A DNA stretch of 64,000 nt from Varroa destructor (taxonomy: Eukaryota; Arthropoda; Arachnida; Mesostigmata; Varroidae). Below, in pieces: positions 11,720 through 25,436 of this stretch. Position numbers and translations under genes: made by a program. The DNA lies in assembly GCF_002443255.2 (NCBI RefSeq), contig NW_019211455.1:38426051-38490050 (forward strand), read 5' to 3'. The notes under the pieces are model-generated. The model made no database searches and had not been told where the DNA came from. It saw only the letters and a list, made by a program, of their open reading frames with translations. The first letter of the stretch is position 1. Each line of letters begins with the position of its first letter.

Positions 11720-13259
11720 CCGCAGATCACGTACAGGCGAGTGTAGATAAACATCGCCAGTGACGACCTTGCCCGTCAGCTATCGATTCATATCGTAAAC
11801 ATTTTATATATTATCCGGCAAATATTTATAGCGTTGCGGGGAGCAGGAAATCGTTCAAGCTGTTTGAGAGGTAAGTTCACTAAACAACAGGGGGTTACTT
11901 TACTGCCAGCAGTCATAACTTTAGAACATCCTTTTCCATTTTATGAGTTTTAACTTGTACGTGAGTCAAAGGCGATTCGCGATGAATTGCAGACCAGTTA
12001 TTAACCTTCAGGAAAATGGCTTTCAAAACGTACGAGTGAAAACGAATTCCTTTGATTGTTTCATCATATTGAGTGATTGAAATAGCGGATTCAATAGATA
12101 TTTTCACGAGAACATTATTCTCTATAGTCTTACTCTGTTTGTAAAAAATCAATTGGATTTGAATAAAGATGGCCTTCCCGGATGTAAAGTGCTAAGGTTG
12201 CGCACACGTCATATCTTTTCAATAGCAAGGTCAGCCAGCGATAGTCAGATAGATAACCAAATGAACAGGCTGTCAGAGCTTTCTATATATAAAAATGAAT
12301 ACGTGATATAGATACATCGGTTTGGGGATGTACAAAAAGGGACAGAAATGATATGAAAGCAGGATGCACACTGAAAAAGCTACTTACTAGTATTTAGAAA
12401 TAAGAAGTATTTAGCAATAGAAGTGTTTAAGCCAGACATTCACAAGTGCCACAACGCCAATGACAGATCAGCAAATGTAAAAACAATTACAGCGGAAGCT
12501 AAACTTTTTTGAGCAGACCAAGAGCAATCTGTGAGCAAAAGTGAACATAACTTAATTTTTATTGGTCTTAATTCTTCAACAATAATGACTCACGCTTCAA
12601 GCAAAGGCAGCTAGGATAAAACATCTTACACTTCTATAGCACTGAAAAACAAGAAAATCTCCATAATGTCGCCAACAAAAAACATGGCAACACCCCGCAT
12701 GTATTATACTAAGTAGCATTATTTTTTATCGTGTTGTTTATTACCATTGCTCTATGTGCGCTTCAGGAAAGGTCTTTGTACCTATCAGTTTTGTCCTTCT
12801 AGCCTTGCTAATTGATTTTCCGTGGCGCATATCCGACTAGTGTTTTGAGCACTTTTTTTTTATGTACGTCTGAATTAATTTTCGGCTAGTTTGAAAACCT
12901 GACACTGAGCGTATATGTTAAGATTAAAAGAACAAAGTTTATCGTCAGAGTGAGCAAACTTCTATCCCCTTTTTGAAATTAAAAGCCAGTTCCTTTTAGA
13001 ACGAGGTGACAGCCTCATTATGGTCAGAACCGGTCAGTGCGCTGCTTTTTGAGTGAATATCGACTACTATACAATGCCTTCACGCAGGATAGACTCTTAC
13101 GTCAATTGAAAACTTATTATTTTGCTCAATATCGACGATCTGCATTATTGCCAGGTTTCATATGGTTTCTAAAAAAATCTAAGGAAGATTTCCATGAGTA
13201 AATCTGAAGATCCTCAAAAGAGTTTAAATTGAAAAGGCTCGAAAATTCGTCAAATGACT
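11720..13259. other. No supported gene
   Basis: AT-rich. A strong plus-strand donor motif (GAGAG|GTAAGTT) occurs at 11871, with a 39-bp open segment upstream from 11832, but its acceptor is poor. Nothing else stands out. Confidence 0.45.
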
Positions 13260-13453
13260 CTAAAGTGATACAATCGGATTTTTATATAACAATGAACAAT
13301 TTTCTAAAGAGCATAGCATCAATTGCCAGTCAGGTCGTTCAACTAAGCTTCGATGGTTAGCTGTCTTGAGACCTTCTCTGTCCATCATCACATTTTGTAA
13401 ACTTTCTGACTCTTCACCCATAATATACTTCTGCTGAAGTTTTTTACATCTAG
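13260..13453 (-). CDS. Candidate 3'-terminal exon, unrecognised
   Basis: Minus-strand acceptor ATTCACACAATTAG is followed by two bases and 63 codons to a TAG at 13260. The translation is hydrophilic, with RCKKLQQKYIMGEESESLQ, DREGLKTANHRSLVERPDW and LENCSLLYKNPIVSL. Another minus frame is also open just upstream (13450-13665) with a hydrophobic run FLPVILLSVTTVQC. It could be the end of the gene that starts at 14082, but phases between them were not resolved. Confidence 0.2.
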
Positions 13454-13851
13454 CTAATTGTGTGAATAATAATGTGAGTCGAGAAGGTCGAGCGAACCCC
13501 AATATAGCTTGCCGTGCGGTTACTGTTAAAAAGCTTTTTGTGGATTGAACAAAAGTTATTATGAATATGGCTGTTGAATAGTTTAGATTCCCAATTGAAG
13601 ACACAGTCGCATTGGACTGTGGTCACGCTAAGTAGTATGACTGGCAGGAATAATACTCGTCGCACATATAAAAAATTTTAATAAAAAGCTGTTCTTCTTT
13701 AGTAAAATAATTCGGACGAAAAGGCAGGATTCGAATGCTCCATCCTGTATACATGCACGTTAGACGAAAGGCCTAAGGCCCTGCGCTGCTGTCGTTTTTT
13801 CTTTTGTAGCTTGGTCCTCTCGAAGCCTAACTTCGCCAAATGGCCGAACGA

Positions 13852-14082
13852 TTAACAGAGGCTAATTTGTGAATTCATTTCACGATTGACAAGTGGCCTT
13901 CTGTCAACGGAAAGCGGACGGCACTCGCTCGAAGTTACCATTGTCATCGTTGATCTGACTCGTCGGATGTCGTATCGCAACGATGACAGCGTCGTAACGG
14001 CCGAAAAAAGATGAATCGACGACCCAGGGAAAAAGAAAGCTCTTCCAGAGGTATTAACTAGCCTTATTCTTAAAGGATCCAT
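13852..14082 (-). CDS. Candidate 5' exon or small ORF with ideal start context
   Basis: The minus strand shows GCCATGG, an optimal eukaryotic start context, opening 76 codons in a patch that is GC-richer than its flanks. It begins MDPLRIRLVNTSGRAFFFPG and continues through SSLRYDIRRVRSTMTM. A donor-like ATG|GTAACT at about 13938 would end a first exon 48 codons long in phase 0. No signal peptide or domain recognised. Confidence 0.2.
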   Translation of the reverse strand: MDPLRIRLVNTSGRAFFFPGSSIHLFSAVTTLSSLRYDIRRVRSTMTMVTSSECRPLSVDRRPLVNREMNSQISLC

Positions 14083-16680
14083 GGCATGAGTGATTTGTTA
14101 TAGACCATTGCTAGAGACGACACGGAGTCGTGCAGTCACCTATTTTGCGCATGATGGTTGAATCCAACCGTTCATTAATTAGAATGCAATAAGTTCGACA
14201 GTTAATTTTCTGGCTGAGAGCATATACTATTCAACTCATGGTAATAGCCATCTATATGAGATAGACATTGCGGTGGCTTGTATGGCCAAGTCTTTGCGTA
14301 AGTTCCGCCACCGACACATACCACAAGACCTGTGTAAATAACGAAATTACTAAAATTATTGAAAATTAAATTATACTTAAAAAAATATATTAAAGGTTTT
14401 ACAATCACAATTATTTTTAAAACAAATTAATATCCTTATAAAATTATAGTTTCAGCTGTTTCCGTAAGGTTAATTTTGAAAAGAGGTTTTGTAAAATCAT
14501 ACGCCTGAAAAGGCCAACTAGGTCAGCTAGTATATTGGAGGACTAGAGAAGCGTCGATAGCAGTTTTGATACTTGTAAATACATCGTTCCAATATATAGT
14601 TCTGCACAGCGTGCGTTTCTTAGCTGGGGCAAGTGCCGTAATAAAGATGAATTAAATCCTAAACAAGTCTGTATCTATTATACAGGCAGCAATGCGTTAG
14701 AACTCGTTAGTATTTTACTGTGTATACAAATATTCGTTTTTTTTTTCTATGAATCACATTATTCGACTTCATGATGTACGTCGTGCCTAAATAGGTCTAG
14801 CTATGCAAAGGTAGTACAATGTTCTGATCCAGTCAAGCACGAATGGCGTCAGTGATCTCTGCAGACTTCTTAAGGGTAGCAGTTGACTGGTTTGGCTTTT
14901 AGTACAAGCTTTATTAGCTCATAAGGTATTGGCTTTTTTCTCTATTGACTAAGTTAACTAAAAGGATGCATGCTACCCAACTAAACCGGAGATAGGCTTA
15001 CTGTAGATTTGGCTCCCTGTAACTTAGGTAGTTGTTGCTTTTTTCGCATAGAGAAAGACGGACGGGACATATTTTGTGTCTGAAGTGTCAGCGCTCAGGA
15101 CAAAAATTATTGTTGCCTTTGTAATAGTAGCTTTACGACTTATTCTCACATACTTTAGCCATTTGTTTCTTTCAATATATCATCATACAAGCGTTGACTT
15201 TATGACATGAAGGTAGATAATGTATTATATTAAGCTGCTACCAGCACAACATCCGTTTAAGAATCATCACTCTCTATCAACAACAACAACAGATAAACGA
15301 AAAAGCTGAAAAACCTTCGCCATTTTGTCGTTGTCGTTGCAGCGTGAGTTCAGTGTTTAGATCGAACAAACTGCACAGGGGTTCCATAAGTGCTTTTCAG
15401 ATAAGCACTAATATTAGTTCACAAACACATGCTTCTCAATGGTAAAGGCGATTAACTTTATTTGAGAAATACGTTAGAACTTAGAATGCGTTAGTTTTTT
15501 TTATAAGAGACTGCTCCCATACAAATTGTGCGCTTGGTTGACTTGAATTGGATAATAGATATTTGAAAACCGTTCGGTTTATCTTATAATCGAAGAATTT
15601 CTTTTCTCAGTCCTATATGCTTTTTTTTGGAAAGTTTGCGCAGGAACTATCTGTTTTGCACCAATGGTGTGCTTCTAGAAAAGCTCCTACATAGAAATGT
15701 CCTAGGAACCTTCGTTGGTTATCTAGATAAGTCAGGTTTTACCTAAAGAACCGGGAATATTCATGGTATCGATAATACCAGTGTACCGCCCATAATGATG
15801 TTAATAAACATGAGCGCAAAACGTTATTCCAAAAATAACTAGATCAAATTCAGGGAACAAATCCGCTGCTTAGAGATGGAAACGATTGAGGTCGCACGTA
15901 GTTAAGCTTCGCTTAAGATAATTAAAAATAAGTTAGCATGCCGTAGTATAAGAACAAAAATAGTACCGGAAGTCATTCTCTATTGAAAACGCGCCCGCCG
16001 CTTGTAGGCATTGCTTAGTAATGCGGATAGAAGGATGCAGCGAGCGATCTTAGAACTAGGCGTGGTGTTTGGGCACCTTTTGCTATGAGCCCACAAAAAT
16101 CTGCGAGATTTTTTCATATAGCTGCATAATGATGCATAATTTGCAATAGTCGTATAAAACTTCTGGTTTTTATGATAAGTTCGGCCTGTCGTAGTTTATT
16201 CGTTCGGCGAAATACTAACACTGTCATCCGTTATACGCTAATAGTTACAACGACTATGTCTGGCCATTTTGCTAGTCAGCTTCTTTCTTCCCTTAATACT
16301 TGTTAATCTTTCGTCGTTGAACCAAACAGCGGAAGCCCATCACACTAGCTGACATATCTATGATCCACTATCTTTCGGAAGACTCGTCTCTTTGTTATTA
16401 GTTCCAGATAGCGGACTGCTTCGAATAAACCGCTCGTAACGTTCCTCCTCCTGCTTCTTCGCTGTTCTGTTCTAGTCACTGACGTTGCTCGATCCTCCGC
16501 TCATCGACTTCGTGTCTTTCCTTTCCTGCCGCTACTCCAACTTCGCAATAGTCGCCTTGCTCCTTCCACTCACTAACCAAAAGATGATGCTACACCATCA
16601 TACTAACACTGTTCGTGCCTTCATAGTCACTGGTACCTAAACTCCACCATCTTTTCGGTGTTTCTTGCCCAACGAGCATA
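14083..16680. other. No supported gene
   Basis: AT-rich until about 16400. From about 16440 to 16680 the plus strand is distinctly pyrimidine-rich and ends in a good acceptor (GAGCATACACAG at about 16685), followed by a short frame VWGAKNVLVC and GTGAGT at 16719. That is a possible 30-bp microexon, too short to call. Confidence 0.4.
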
Positions 16681-16719
16681 CACAGCGTTTGGGGGGCTAA
16701 GAACGTCCTCGTTTGTGTG

Positions 16720-19700
16720 AGTGTCCGAGTAACTGAAAGGTCGATCTTATAGTATTCTCAACTTGCTTTCTATTCGTTAACCTACAATGGCTGACTTTGC
16801 TAAGGGTCGGCACGAATAGATCCTTCAACGTATTGATCACACTGCTACTTTTATCCCTGTGTTATCGCTTTCGACACACAAATGATCGGACCAATGTCGT
16901 TAACGAGGCGGAACCATAAAAATAAAAAAAAAAAAATAATTTTAACGGAACCCCTGAATTGTGATATTAATGCCGATGTCGATGTGCTGACACGAGCTTA
17001 TTATTTTTTAAGCAGTAGTTGGCAGTTTTTCAAAGGTACTCTTTTGACGTAGCTGTCTTTTTTGGCCTTTGACTGCCGCAGAGCGGCTCCAAACGAATAG
17101 CCAACTGAGTTAAATGAAGAGGTAATGCTGATTCTTGGCAAATTTAACAGAGGCTTCTTATGCATCCATAAACGAGAGTTAATCGAATACACTCTTCCCT
17201 TTAAGTTATGGCAAAACTCTAATTGCCATAATGCTAAGATAATTGGCATTTATTATTCAATACAATCGGTGATAAGGAAGCACTCCTTATTCTTCACAAA
17301 GTGATAGAAAAATTAAAGTCTAAAGGTGCATGAAACACCAGCATGTTTGACAGCTGAAAAGTGCGTCCGGATTAGATGTGTGGAAGCGTAATTTTTTTTT
17401 TGTATAAGATCAAGCGCCAACGTAGAGAATAATAGTAGAAACGGCATCGCCGGTGTTACACTTTTACAATTATTCCAGCAAGCGGTAGTACTGGCGTGGG
17501 TTAAAATATAAGTACGACAAAACGTCCATAGAAGATTTTCCGTGACCGACTTGTATCTATTTCTTCTATGATATGCTTCGATACTGTGGTGTAGCAGTGT
17601 TTCAAGGACCTGTCAGCGTTGAAGGCTTGATACGAACAGTCGGGAGAAACTAACTAGACAAAGGATTACTATGTTCTTTGCTAATCGTATTGCTCAGAGT
17701 CTGTTTCGCTAAAACACAAGGATCTGCGTCCCCTAATTCAGTTCCCCTAACATACCTCCTAAGATTAATAAGCAGGCCCTTTGTCACTGTGCAATAATCG
17801 TGACCCGGCCACATGGTACGTTCCGATCCCAAATACTATTGGCTGTCTTCATATGTAAAGCGCCGGATTTCAGATATTTACTGAACTACCGAACATTTTC
17901 ATTCTTATAAAAAGAGAAGTAAATACTCTTGATCACACGAGATCGACGTCGACATTGTTGTTAGTTATTTGGCGGTTTCCAAAAAAAAAAAAAAAAAAAA
18001 AAACGAAGAAGGTGTCCAGACGTTAACGTGAAGGGCATAGCATGTACAAAAGGACTAGCGCTAAAAATATATTAAAGTTAAGAAAATGTAATTTCTGATA
18101 ATTCAACAACCCTGAAAAAGAAATTTTTATTATTCGAATTATTTCAGGCACTACGGTGCCTCTTATCTATAAGTTGGCTGGACATCACCAATAGCTGGCC
18201 TTTTTCTGACTTCATATTATTTTTGGAGCTTTTTTTCAAGCCCTAAAGTTCCTGCAATGTTATGCTTGCTGACAATTAAAATTTAAGTTTTTTGGTCGGA
18301 GCGTACTTGAGCAGTACTTCGAAAAATCCGCACATGTCAATATCGCGTTATTCACAGTGGGTCTTTCGTAAGCTGACAAATTCAATTGCAAATAAAACCT
18401 ATATGAGGTTTCGGAAAACACTTAACTAAGCCACTGGTAGTTTGATCAGCGAAATAATGCCAAATTGTACATAACCTTTATTCTTTACGAAATCTATATA
18501 TAACTATTATCAATAGCAAGAAAAAAAAAGCCTTCCAAAACGGGATGGTATAGCCGAAAGTATTTCTTAGACTTGACGAATCAGTTTGAAAAACTATGCC
18601 TTCACCTCAGCATTGAAGATCCCACCTCCGCTTACGTCGTATCGATTCTATAAACACTTTTGATGCGCGCCGATAGTGTAGTAACGGCCAAACGACGATA
18701 TGAAGTGCTGTCGGTCCAGCGTACTTCTGAACAAATGAATCAGCTAGCGCGGTCAATATTTAGAGGCGTCTTAGTGAATTCGTATGTATCACCCGTTCAG
18801 ACGCGTACAGACACGCTAGTAGTCGTTAGCAGTCAACCGCCACGCACTGATGGCCAACAATAAGCGAAAGGACTCGAAATTTCTATTATTAAACTTGTGC
18901 AAAGTTCTACTACGCTGTAGTTATCATATTTAGCGACTTCCCCTCTTTGGATATTTTTTCTCCACTATGAATTTAATTTTTGCTTCTCTTACATCTTCAT
19001 TTTTTTTTGCAGTTCTAATGCAGTATTTGAGTACTACGTTTAGTAACTGGAGGTTTGTCGGTAGAGTTGAAATTTCTTAGTCAATTGAGCGGGATAAACG
19101 GTACACAACGACGAAGGTCAAAGCATATCCTGTTGGCGTGCTTGCCAGGCATAGTGAGAGGGCTTCTTGTAAGGCATACAGACTGAAATAAACCGAAGGC
19201 TGCATTAATTTATCTTTGTCATAGAATTATTAATTAGGCGCTCATGAATTTCATAGATATTGCTTGTTTATTATAAACAACAATTAACAGCGAGACTTGC
19301 TGTCACGTAACAGCGGCGAACGGAAAGTAGCGTCTGCGAGTTGACCCAACCAGCAGCTGTTGCTACTATCCCTACGGCGGAGTTGGCTCATTGGGTTCAA
19401 TTATTAATTTACAAGGACGATTGAGCGATACCAAAGGGTGTTATAGCAGTTTTTTCCGCTTCGGTTGTTAAGGAGATATAACGAAAACTGATTGACCCGC
19501 AAAAATCTCGAATTATCTTATTGACGACTAAGGGTTGGCGTATTTACAGTAGTGAACAGTTTGAGCTCAATAATTGGGTCGTGGATAGCTACGTTGATGA
19601 CAGCGACCACTCGTTGCAGTCCGATAATAGTAACATAATGGCGGTACAGGCCCAAGACAAATCCCTTGCAATCGGCGGTGTTCCTACTTGACTATATGAA

Positions 19701-19960
19701 GGTCATCAATACGGCACTTCAGCCGTGTGGACATAGTGCTTTCACTTCTCACTGACTCGTTATCCTTGCCGTGTTATGCCTTACCTTGAATTTTTCGTAT
19801 TGATCAGTACTTAGAGCAAGTGCTCCATACACCAGTGAGAACTTGGGGCATCTATTATCTGCAGCGACGGTGATGCTTTGAAACCTGTTAGGGCCACTCC
19901 TCTTTCCCCGATTGCTATAAGCAGGATCACGATCGGTGTTCGGATATCGTCATTTGCTTG
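16720..19960. other. No supported gene
   Basis: AT-rich. A minus-strand ATG with good context near 17810 opens 20 codons (MWPGHDYCTVTKGLLINLRR) into a donor GGAG|GTATGT. A strong plus-strand acceptor (long T-rich tract, TTTGCAG) ends at 19012 but is followed by stops in two frames. Neither was called. Confidence 0.4.
17981..18003 (+). repeat. Poly-A tract, 23 A
   Basis: Uninterrupted run of 23 A. No target-site duplication or recognisable retroelement body lies 5' of it, so it is recorded only as a mononucleotide tract. Confidence 0.97.
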
Positions 19961-20540
19961 ACCTCGCTGTCACATCTTTACCGCTTGTCATACTCTTCCC
20001 ACAAGTGCTGTTTCCCAATCCCTCTTCTCGCCGCTATCCAAGTCCTTTGCACTACTTCTCCACATCAGTTTTTTTCTCTTTTTTAGTTATACTTATTTTT
20101 CTTCTTTAGTACGCTCTCCTTCGGACCATCCGCGGTTCCGTCCATTGCGCTGCCTGAGGCCATCGTTGTTGTAGCCGTTTTCGTCGTCGTCGTCGTGGTC
20201 GGCTTTCCTGTTTTTCGTCTGTACTTATTCCCTTTAGTTACCTTCTCCTACACCGGCATCTTCATTCTCGTTCATTTAGTTCGGTCCATTGACGTTTACG
20301 TTCTCGTTACCCGCTTGTCGCCTGTTTGCTACCGTTGCCGACGAGGCAACTCGCTCCCCTTCTTATGCCCCGTGTCTCTCCCAGAACTACTCCAGCTCCT
20401 ACAACGATCGCTACCTATATACTAGCTAGTGCTGTTCCACTGATCTTGGTGCTACTGCAGCTTTTCCTATATGTTCCCCGTTTGTGCCTTCCTCCTCCTG
20501 CCACCCACTCCTCGCACTTTTTTGCCCCTGCTCATACTGG
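19960..20540. other. Pyrimidine-rich island with membrane-like open frame
   Basis: About 580 bp in which the plus strand is dominated by C and T, with a short (CGT)n at 20181-20196. Two acceptor-like sites (TTTTTTAG at ~20087, TTCTTTAG at ~20109) sit at its 5' part. From 20110 a frame is open to 20425 and reads very hydrophobically (PEAIVVVAVFVVVVVVGFPV, then TGIFILVHLVRSIDVYVLV). The Val run comes straight from the triplet repeat. Compositional strand asymmetry alone could produce such a frame, so it is not called as a gene. Confidence 0.5.
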
Positions 20541-20639
20541 TGCATTAGGCTGGCGGGCGGCCAACGAACAACTCAATGGTGCTCTCACTCTTTTCCGTTA
20601 CAAGCTTAGCTTAACGTACCGACAACAATAATAATACCA

Positions 20640-23600
20640 GTGACGACAACAACAACCCACTAACGGACAGCCCAACAAGTAACACACCAACGTACATACA
20701 CTTTCTCTAGACAGTGTTTCTGATACGACAGTGGTCTAATATTTCGTAGCAAGCATAGCTCGAAACACAGCTAACTAAAGCTTCGGAGTCCACATGTCTT
20801 CATAGATGTCTAAGCTATAACTAATGCAACAATAAATGTAATATAAGATACATTCTTACAAGTCATGCACGCGCGACTCAACGCTCAATTTGTTATAGTT
20901 TATGGATATATGTAGAAACCTATTTGTCCTACCGTTGGGTCTCCCTTCCCACCTTGCTACCTATTTTTCAGTTCTTCTCACTGTTTTCGGTCCGCTGGTG
21001 TTCGCTTCATGGGAGCGGGAGTTCCTTTTACGTTGTATTGGCCCTGAGCGAATAGCATACAGGAAGAAACAAAAGAACGCTCACTATGGCGATTGAACTG
21101 GGGATAAACTTTCCGCACTAATCGCTGAATCTATTTTTTCTTTAAGCGTAGAGTTGCTCCTGTCCTATGTTATATATTCAAGATTTTTTCTCTCCACATT
21201 TTAACTCCTTTTTCGCAGTTTCATTGCGCCGCTCTACGAAGGAGAACATGCGCCATTTAAATATGCCGTGTTTACAAAACAAACATATTGTTGTCCGTTT
21301 TGTTCAGAAATACAGCACATAGTAATGTGAGTCAAAAAAATACGTCTTTTTGAGATATTAGGGAGATGCATTTTTGATAGCTTCTTCACAATGGTTTTCG
21401 CTGAGATGTATAAGCCAGTTGAAATAGGCCAGAGCATTTGCTGGGTACGGAACAAGTGCGACCGCTCAGCCGAACCGAGAATAGCTTGCAAAACTCAGAA
21501 ATAGTAATTTAGATTAGAGCAATACATCTCGCTTCGATGACCCGAGCCCTTTCAACTAAAACGATGGAGCGATCCAACCTTTTGAGCCTATTATTGGCCG
21601 TGAAGGTGGACTATGACTACGTAATAATTTTTGGTAATCTTTTGTTTGATAACAGGACTCACTCGAAAAGCTGGCTCCTAAATTTTCAACGTCCCAGCGT
21701 GTTGTGGATAGCTTAAAACGGCAATTATCAGTCTGGACTCAAGCAGGACTTTCATTCGAAAATGATCATTATGTGGCTGTATGGTGAGATTGTAGGAGTC
21801 CGATACATTGCAAAAGATTCGAAAAGGGCAGACAACTGATTAAATTTCTACGCTATCCAACCGCATATAGCTAACAATACTATTTACCAGAAGCGACTTC
21901 TACAGGACTCAGACGTGTCGCTTCGCTAGGGCGCGCACCGGAAACATAGTGAAAAGCGTCTTCGTGCAAGAGCTTGAATAAAAGATGCTTCAGCATTTTT
22001 CCTGTTCATCGAACTTTTTCGCTGTGTATCAAATCGGAAAAGCGGCCAGACTTTTAGAAGTGCGACAAAGCTCGAATCCTAACTACCCGGCGTTTCTGAA
22101 ATGGTGGCTGTGGCCTCACTGGGTTTTAGCTGAAGCGAAGTTCGGCAAAAAAAAACAAGAGGTCGTTAATAGCACAGGGTACTACATAACGAACTAATAC
22201 TATATGACTGTATTAACCGAACACACGTTTTACTCATTTCTAAGGTAATGGAAGGGACCACCTGGCGACCTAATATATGTATATATGGTGAAGCAAAGAT
22301 AGGTTTTTAGTAAGATGGGATGCATTTAGGAAAAACAGACGTACATTTGGGAAAAGCCTACTTTCTAGTTCAGTCAGGTAATGCCTCACCCACAAAGCCA
22401 CTTTTTTCTAACCTCAAGCATTTCTCTCCTGTTTTTGAACCCACATCATTTCCAGTCGTAGGTCTACTTTTGTTACACTCCGTATCGTCTATATTTAGGA
22501 GTTATATAAGGTGAAGCAGGACATATAGAGACTCTGGCCTATGAAGCGAATAAAACAGTGCCGGGAAACATGGAAGCGGCTAAACACAGGAACATAAAGG
22601 ATAAAAGGAGGAAAACTGTCCAAGGGGTGTCCAACGTCTTGCAAGTATATCTATATATCTATAACATACATCTATATAGGGGATCATCGAAATTACTCGA
22701 TTACGTTTAGTCGCCCCCTACTCCTCGCTATTTGGCTATGACCCGAATAGAGAGATTGCTTCGATATATGACTAACTACCGTCAGATACTCTTAATAGAC
22801 GCATAGCAGATACTGTCATAGTGAGATACGAGAGCCTAATGGCTATCTAAGCTGAGCTATATACGTACGTGTGTATGTTCCTCGCTGCACTAAGGGCATA
22901 CGGTCTAAGCAGGCCAACAACAGCAGCAGCAGCAGAAATAGCGGCATGGGCAGTACTAGCTTGAAGCCACGCAAATGCAGATGCGGTTGGTGGCGATTTG
23001 CATCGAATAAAACTGATTTATCCTTTGCTCTAGCGAAATAAGCCACCATCCACACCGATCACACAGCCATCAAGTTAGTAGCTGAAAATAATCGTTCGCA
23101 GCAGAAGTTTCAGCAAGAAACGTTACACTAGATCAGCTATTACCAGAAGCAGTTTAACCAGCTGTGTTTTGAAAGCTATAATTAGAGCATAAAGTGGTAA
23201 AAAGGCACCGACAGAAGGGAACTATGACTAAGATAGTTCACGCATTGTTTGTGACATATTTTTTCGAATTTCTAAATCCACTGAATAAACATTCTAAGAA
23301 TTATACCGAAAAAATTAAATTGGCTTAGTTCAATAAATTATATAAATAACCAGTATTTCTTATAATAAAAAAAATAACTCGTCACCTACGAACATTTAAG
23401 TGTGTAGCTGTGCTATAGCCAAAACACTTGAAATCGTAGCTTGCTTTTTTAGCGGGTTCATTAAGAAGTCCTAACACCAGACAAATGGAACTCTCCACCC
23501 ATAAGAACAGTGCTACAGATAGTTTGAAACGGATGAAGATCCGGAGCACTCAGATGAGGGTGTTGTCTACATTCGTCGCGTTGACGATAACGTATTATTC

Positions 23601-25128
23601 ATAGCATTGATTTTTAAATCCGGGCCTAAATTTCGACCGCTACACCGATAGGGACTTGCATTAAGATCATTCTGAATATAGATACCCTACTATAAGTTAT
23701 GTGGTCAAATTTTCTCTTGTCATTCTTTTGAATTGCAGTATACTGCTGACTAAGCGTTATGTACTATTTGAAACTATGATTAAGACTGCTTTTTTCTTCC
23801 AAAAAAATTTATGAATCCGATCTTTGTGACAAAGGAACTTTGCCTGGATTAAAAATAGGTTGCGTTTTCGATGTAATTAACTCACCTTCCAACGCGTTCG
23901 AAAGCTACCGAGGAACCCATGACACCTGAGCCGTGGACGAAGGCAAATTTAAAGTTAAGGAGATTGCTCGTCCGTGTTGCTATAAGTCAACGAACCTCAT
24001 CTTTGCTATGAAAGACTCAATGTGTAAATTCCATTGAGTGAAGACGTTCGGATCTCATATATATGTACCGCACATCTTGTCAATTAACGCTCGAATCATC
24101 TTATGGCTATCCTCCGCTTCCGTTAAAGCAAATACATTATTGTTGTCGTTAAACTTTCCACGCCTTTTTCAACCATCCGTCTTAACGACAGAGCAATCGC
24201 CGCGATATAAAAAATATTCCAAGGATACTTCAATGAGTTTTTTGGTTTCGGCAAGAACCCGCACCAGGGATTAATCCCTCGCTATCCACAAGCGATAAAT
24301 CCTCTGGCACTTGAAATCTAATTTTTATACACCCGGAGCCACGCCACGTGTACTTCTCTCATACGTCGAAAATACGGCGCTTGGGAACTAGAAAAAGTGA
24401 ATCACTTCAGCGGCACGAAGCACAAAGGCAATCAAGTATATTAGTGTCATCGTATTGTTTTGAGACACACATAGGTCTCCATAATGTATTGCGATCGGCC
24501 TCGTCTAACTAGTTAATCTTACGCCTCTTCCAAAGTTTAATCCAAAATTAAAGCCACCACCCTTCGAAAATAATAAAATATAGGGCATTCATTATTTCCG
24601 ATCCGTACATTTCTACAATGCTGCAGTAAAATTGTTTTGCGCTTATCAGCGTTTTGTTTTCAAAAGAACGAACTATTATGCGTTTTATTTAAATCTTTTG
24701 TTACCTAATGGCCTTACGTTATTAGGCTCGTTTCAAAAACGATCTCTGCCTGTCTAGTTAAGGCCTGTGAGCACTCGCTATTTTTACTCGAGACTTTGAG
24801 TTCATACACAACTGATTTCGGCACATCTATAGTGGATATCGCAAAGGACAACTTGTTCTTTCTTAAGACAATTAAGTAAAACCATATCTACAGGTTAAAA
24901 GAATAGAAAACTATTTTTCTTTAGCCGCTTCGTTTTTTAAACCGGGGATGGACCAGCCTATACCTCCTATACGAGGTGTGCTAAAACTACTTTATAGTTG
25001 AACTCTATTGGTTTCCATATTGGCTCTCTCATTCACTCTAAACACACGGATTTACTAGCAACAGTGAAACGCCTAACTGTGTCCTACTGAGATGTGGGGT
25101 TAGATAGACATTGACCTACGTGCGAGAT
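20640..25128. other. No supported gene
   Basis: AT-rich, with a short (CAG)5 at 22921-22935 and imperfect TA/TATC runs near 22640-22680. An excellent acceptor (CATTCTTTTGAATTGCAG) ends at about 23738, followed by a 24-codon frame ILLTKRYVLFETMIKT with no good donor. Confidence 0.4.
22921..22935. repeat. (CAG)5 microsatellite
   Basis: Five perfect CAG units after CAACAA. On the minus strand it reads as a leucine run in an open frame at 22843-23055. Confidence 0.9.
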
Positions 25129-25404
25129 ATGTCTCCAGCAACTTTGGCGTTGTTGGAACGACAAGTCCTTCGAGTTAACCGCTCTGTGAGCATTGTCGCA
25201 GAGATGCCTGCAGCCTACATGATTCTTTCGTGCGATGCAATAGCAATGGTCGAAAGTAACCTGTACTGGAAAAAGTCGGACTGGCAGCTGGCATCTCGTC
25301 TGTTGTTTCTCCCCTCAAGGCCACACGCAGTGGGATTTTCAGCAATGTACTGCTATAGCAATTTGATTCGCTTTTCTGAGTTAGAAATTGTCGCGTTGCC
25401 GTAA
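25129..25404 (+). CDS. Candidate ORF of 91 aa, unrecognised
   Basis: An ATG opens 91 codons with balanced, protein-like composition: MSPATLALLERQVLRVNRSV, SIVAEMPAAYMILSCDAIAM, ESNLYWKKSDWQLASRLLF. GC content is higher than in the flanks. It stops 32 bp before an excellent acceptor at 25436. If it is an exon of the same gene, a donor must lie inside it (GAAA|GTAACC near 25255 is one option), because 32 bp is too short for an intron. No family recognised. Confidence 0.22.
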   Translation: MSPATLALLERQVLRVNRSVSIVAEMPAAYMILSCDAIAMVESNLYWKKSDWQLASRLLFLPSRPHAVGFSAMYCYSNLIRFSELEIVALP

Positions 25405-25436
25405 AAACAACCCTTCTTCTTTTTATTTTTCCTTAG

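Noticed and set aside
13725..13800. Possible minus-strand tRNA (ATTCGAATCC next to a GGCCTTAGGCC hairpin and a GCGCAGG)
   Set aside because: The T-loop lacks the conserved G53-C61 pair, and the acceptor and T stems do not pair; at best a degenerate tRNA-like fragment.
17981..18003. Poly-A as the tail of a retroposed gene or LINE
   Set aside because: No target-site duplication, no coding remnant and no reverse-transcriptase motif upstream.
20110..20631. Multi-pass membrane receptor encoded in the pyrimidine-rich island
   Set aside because: Hydrophobic composition follows directly from C/T-rich codons; no receptor motif and no donor.
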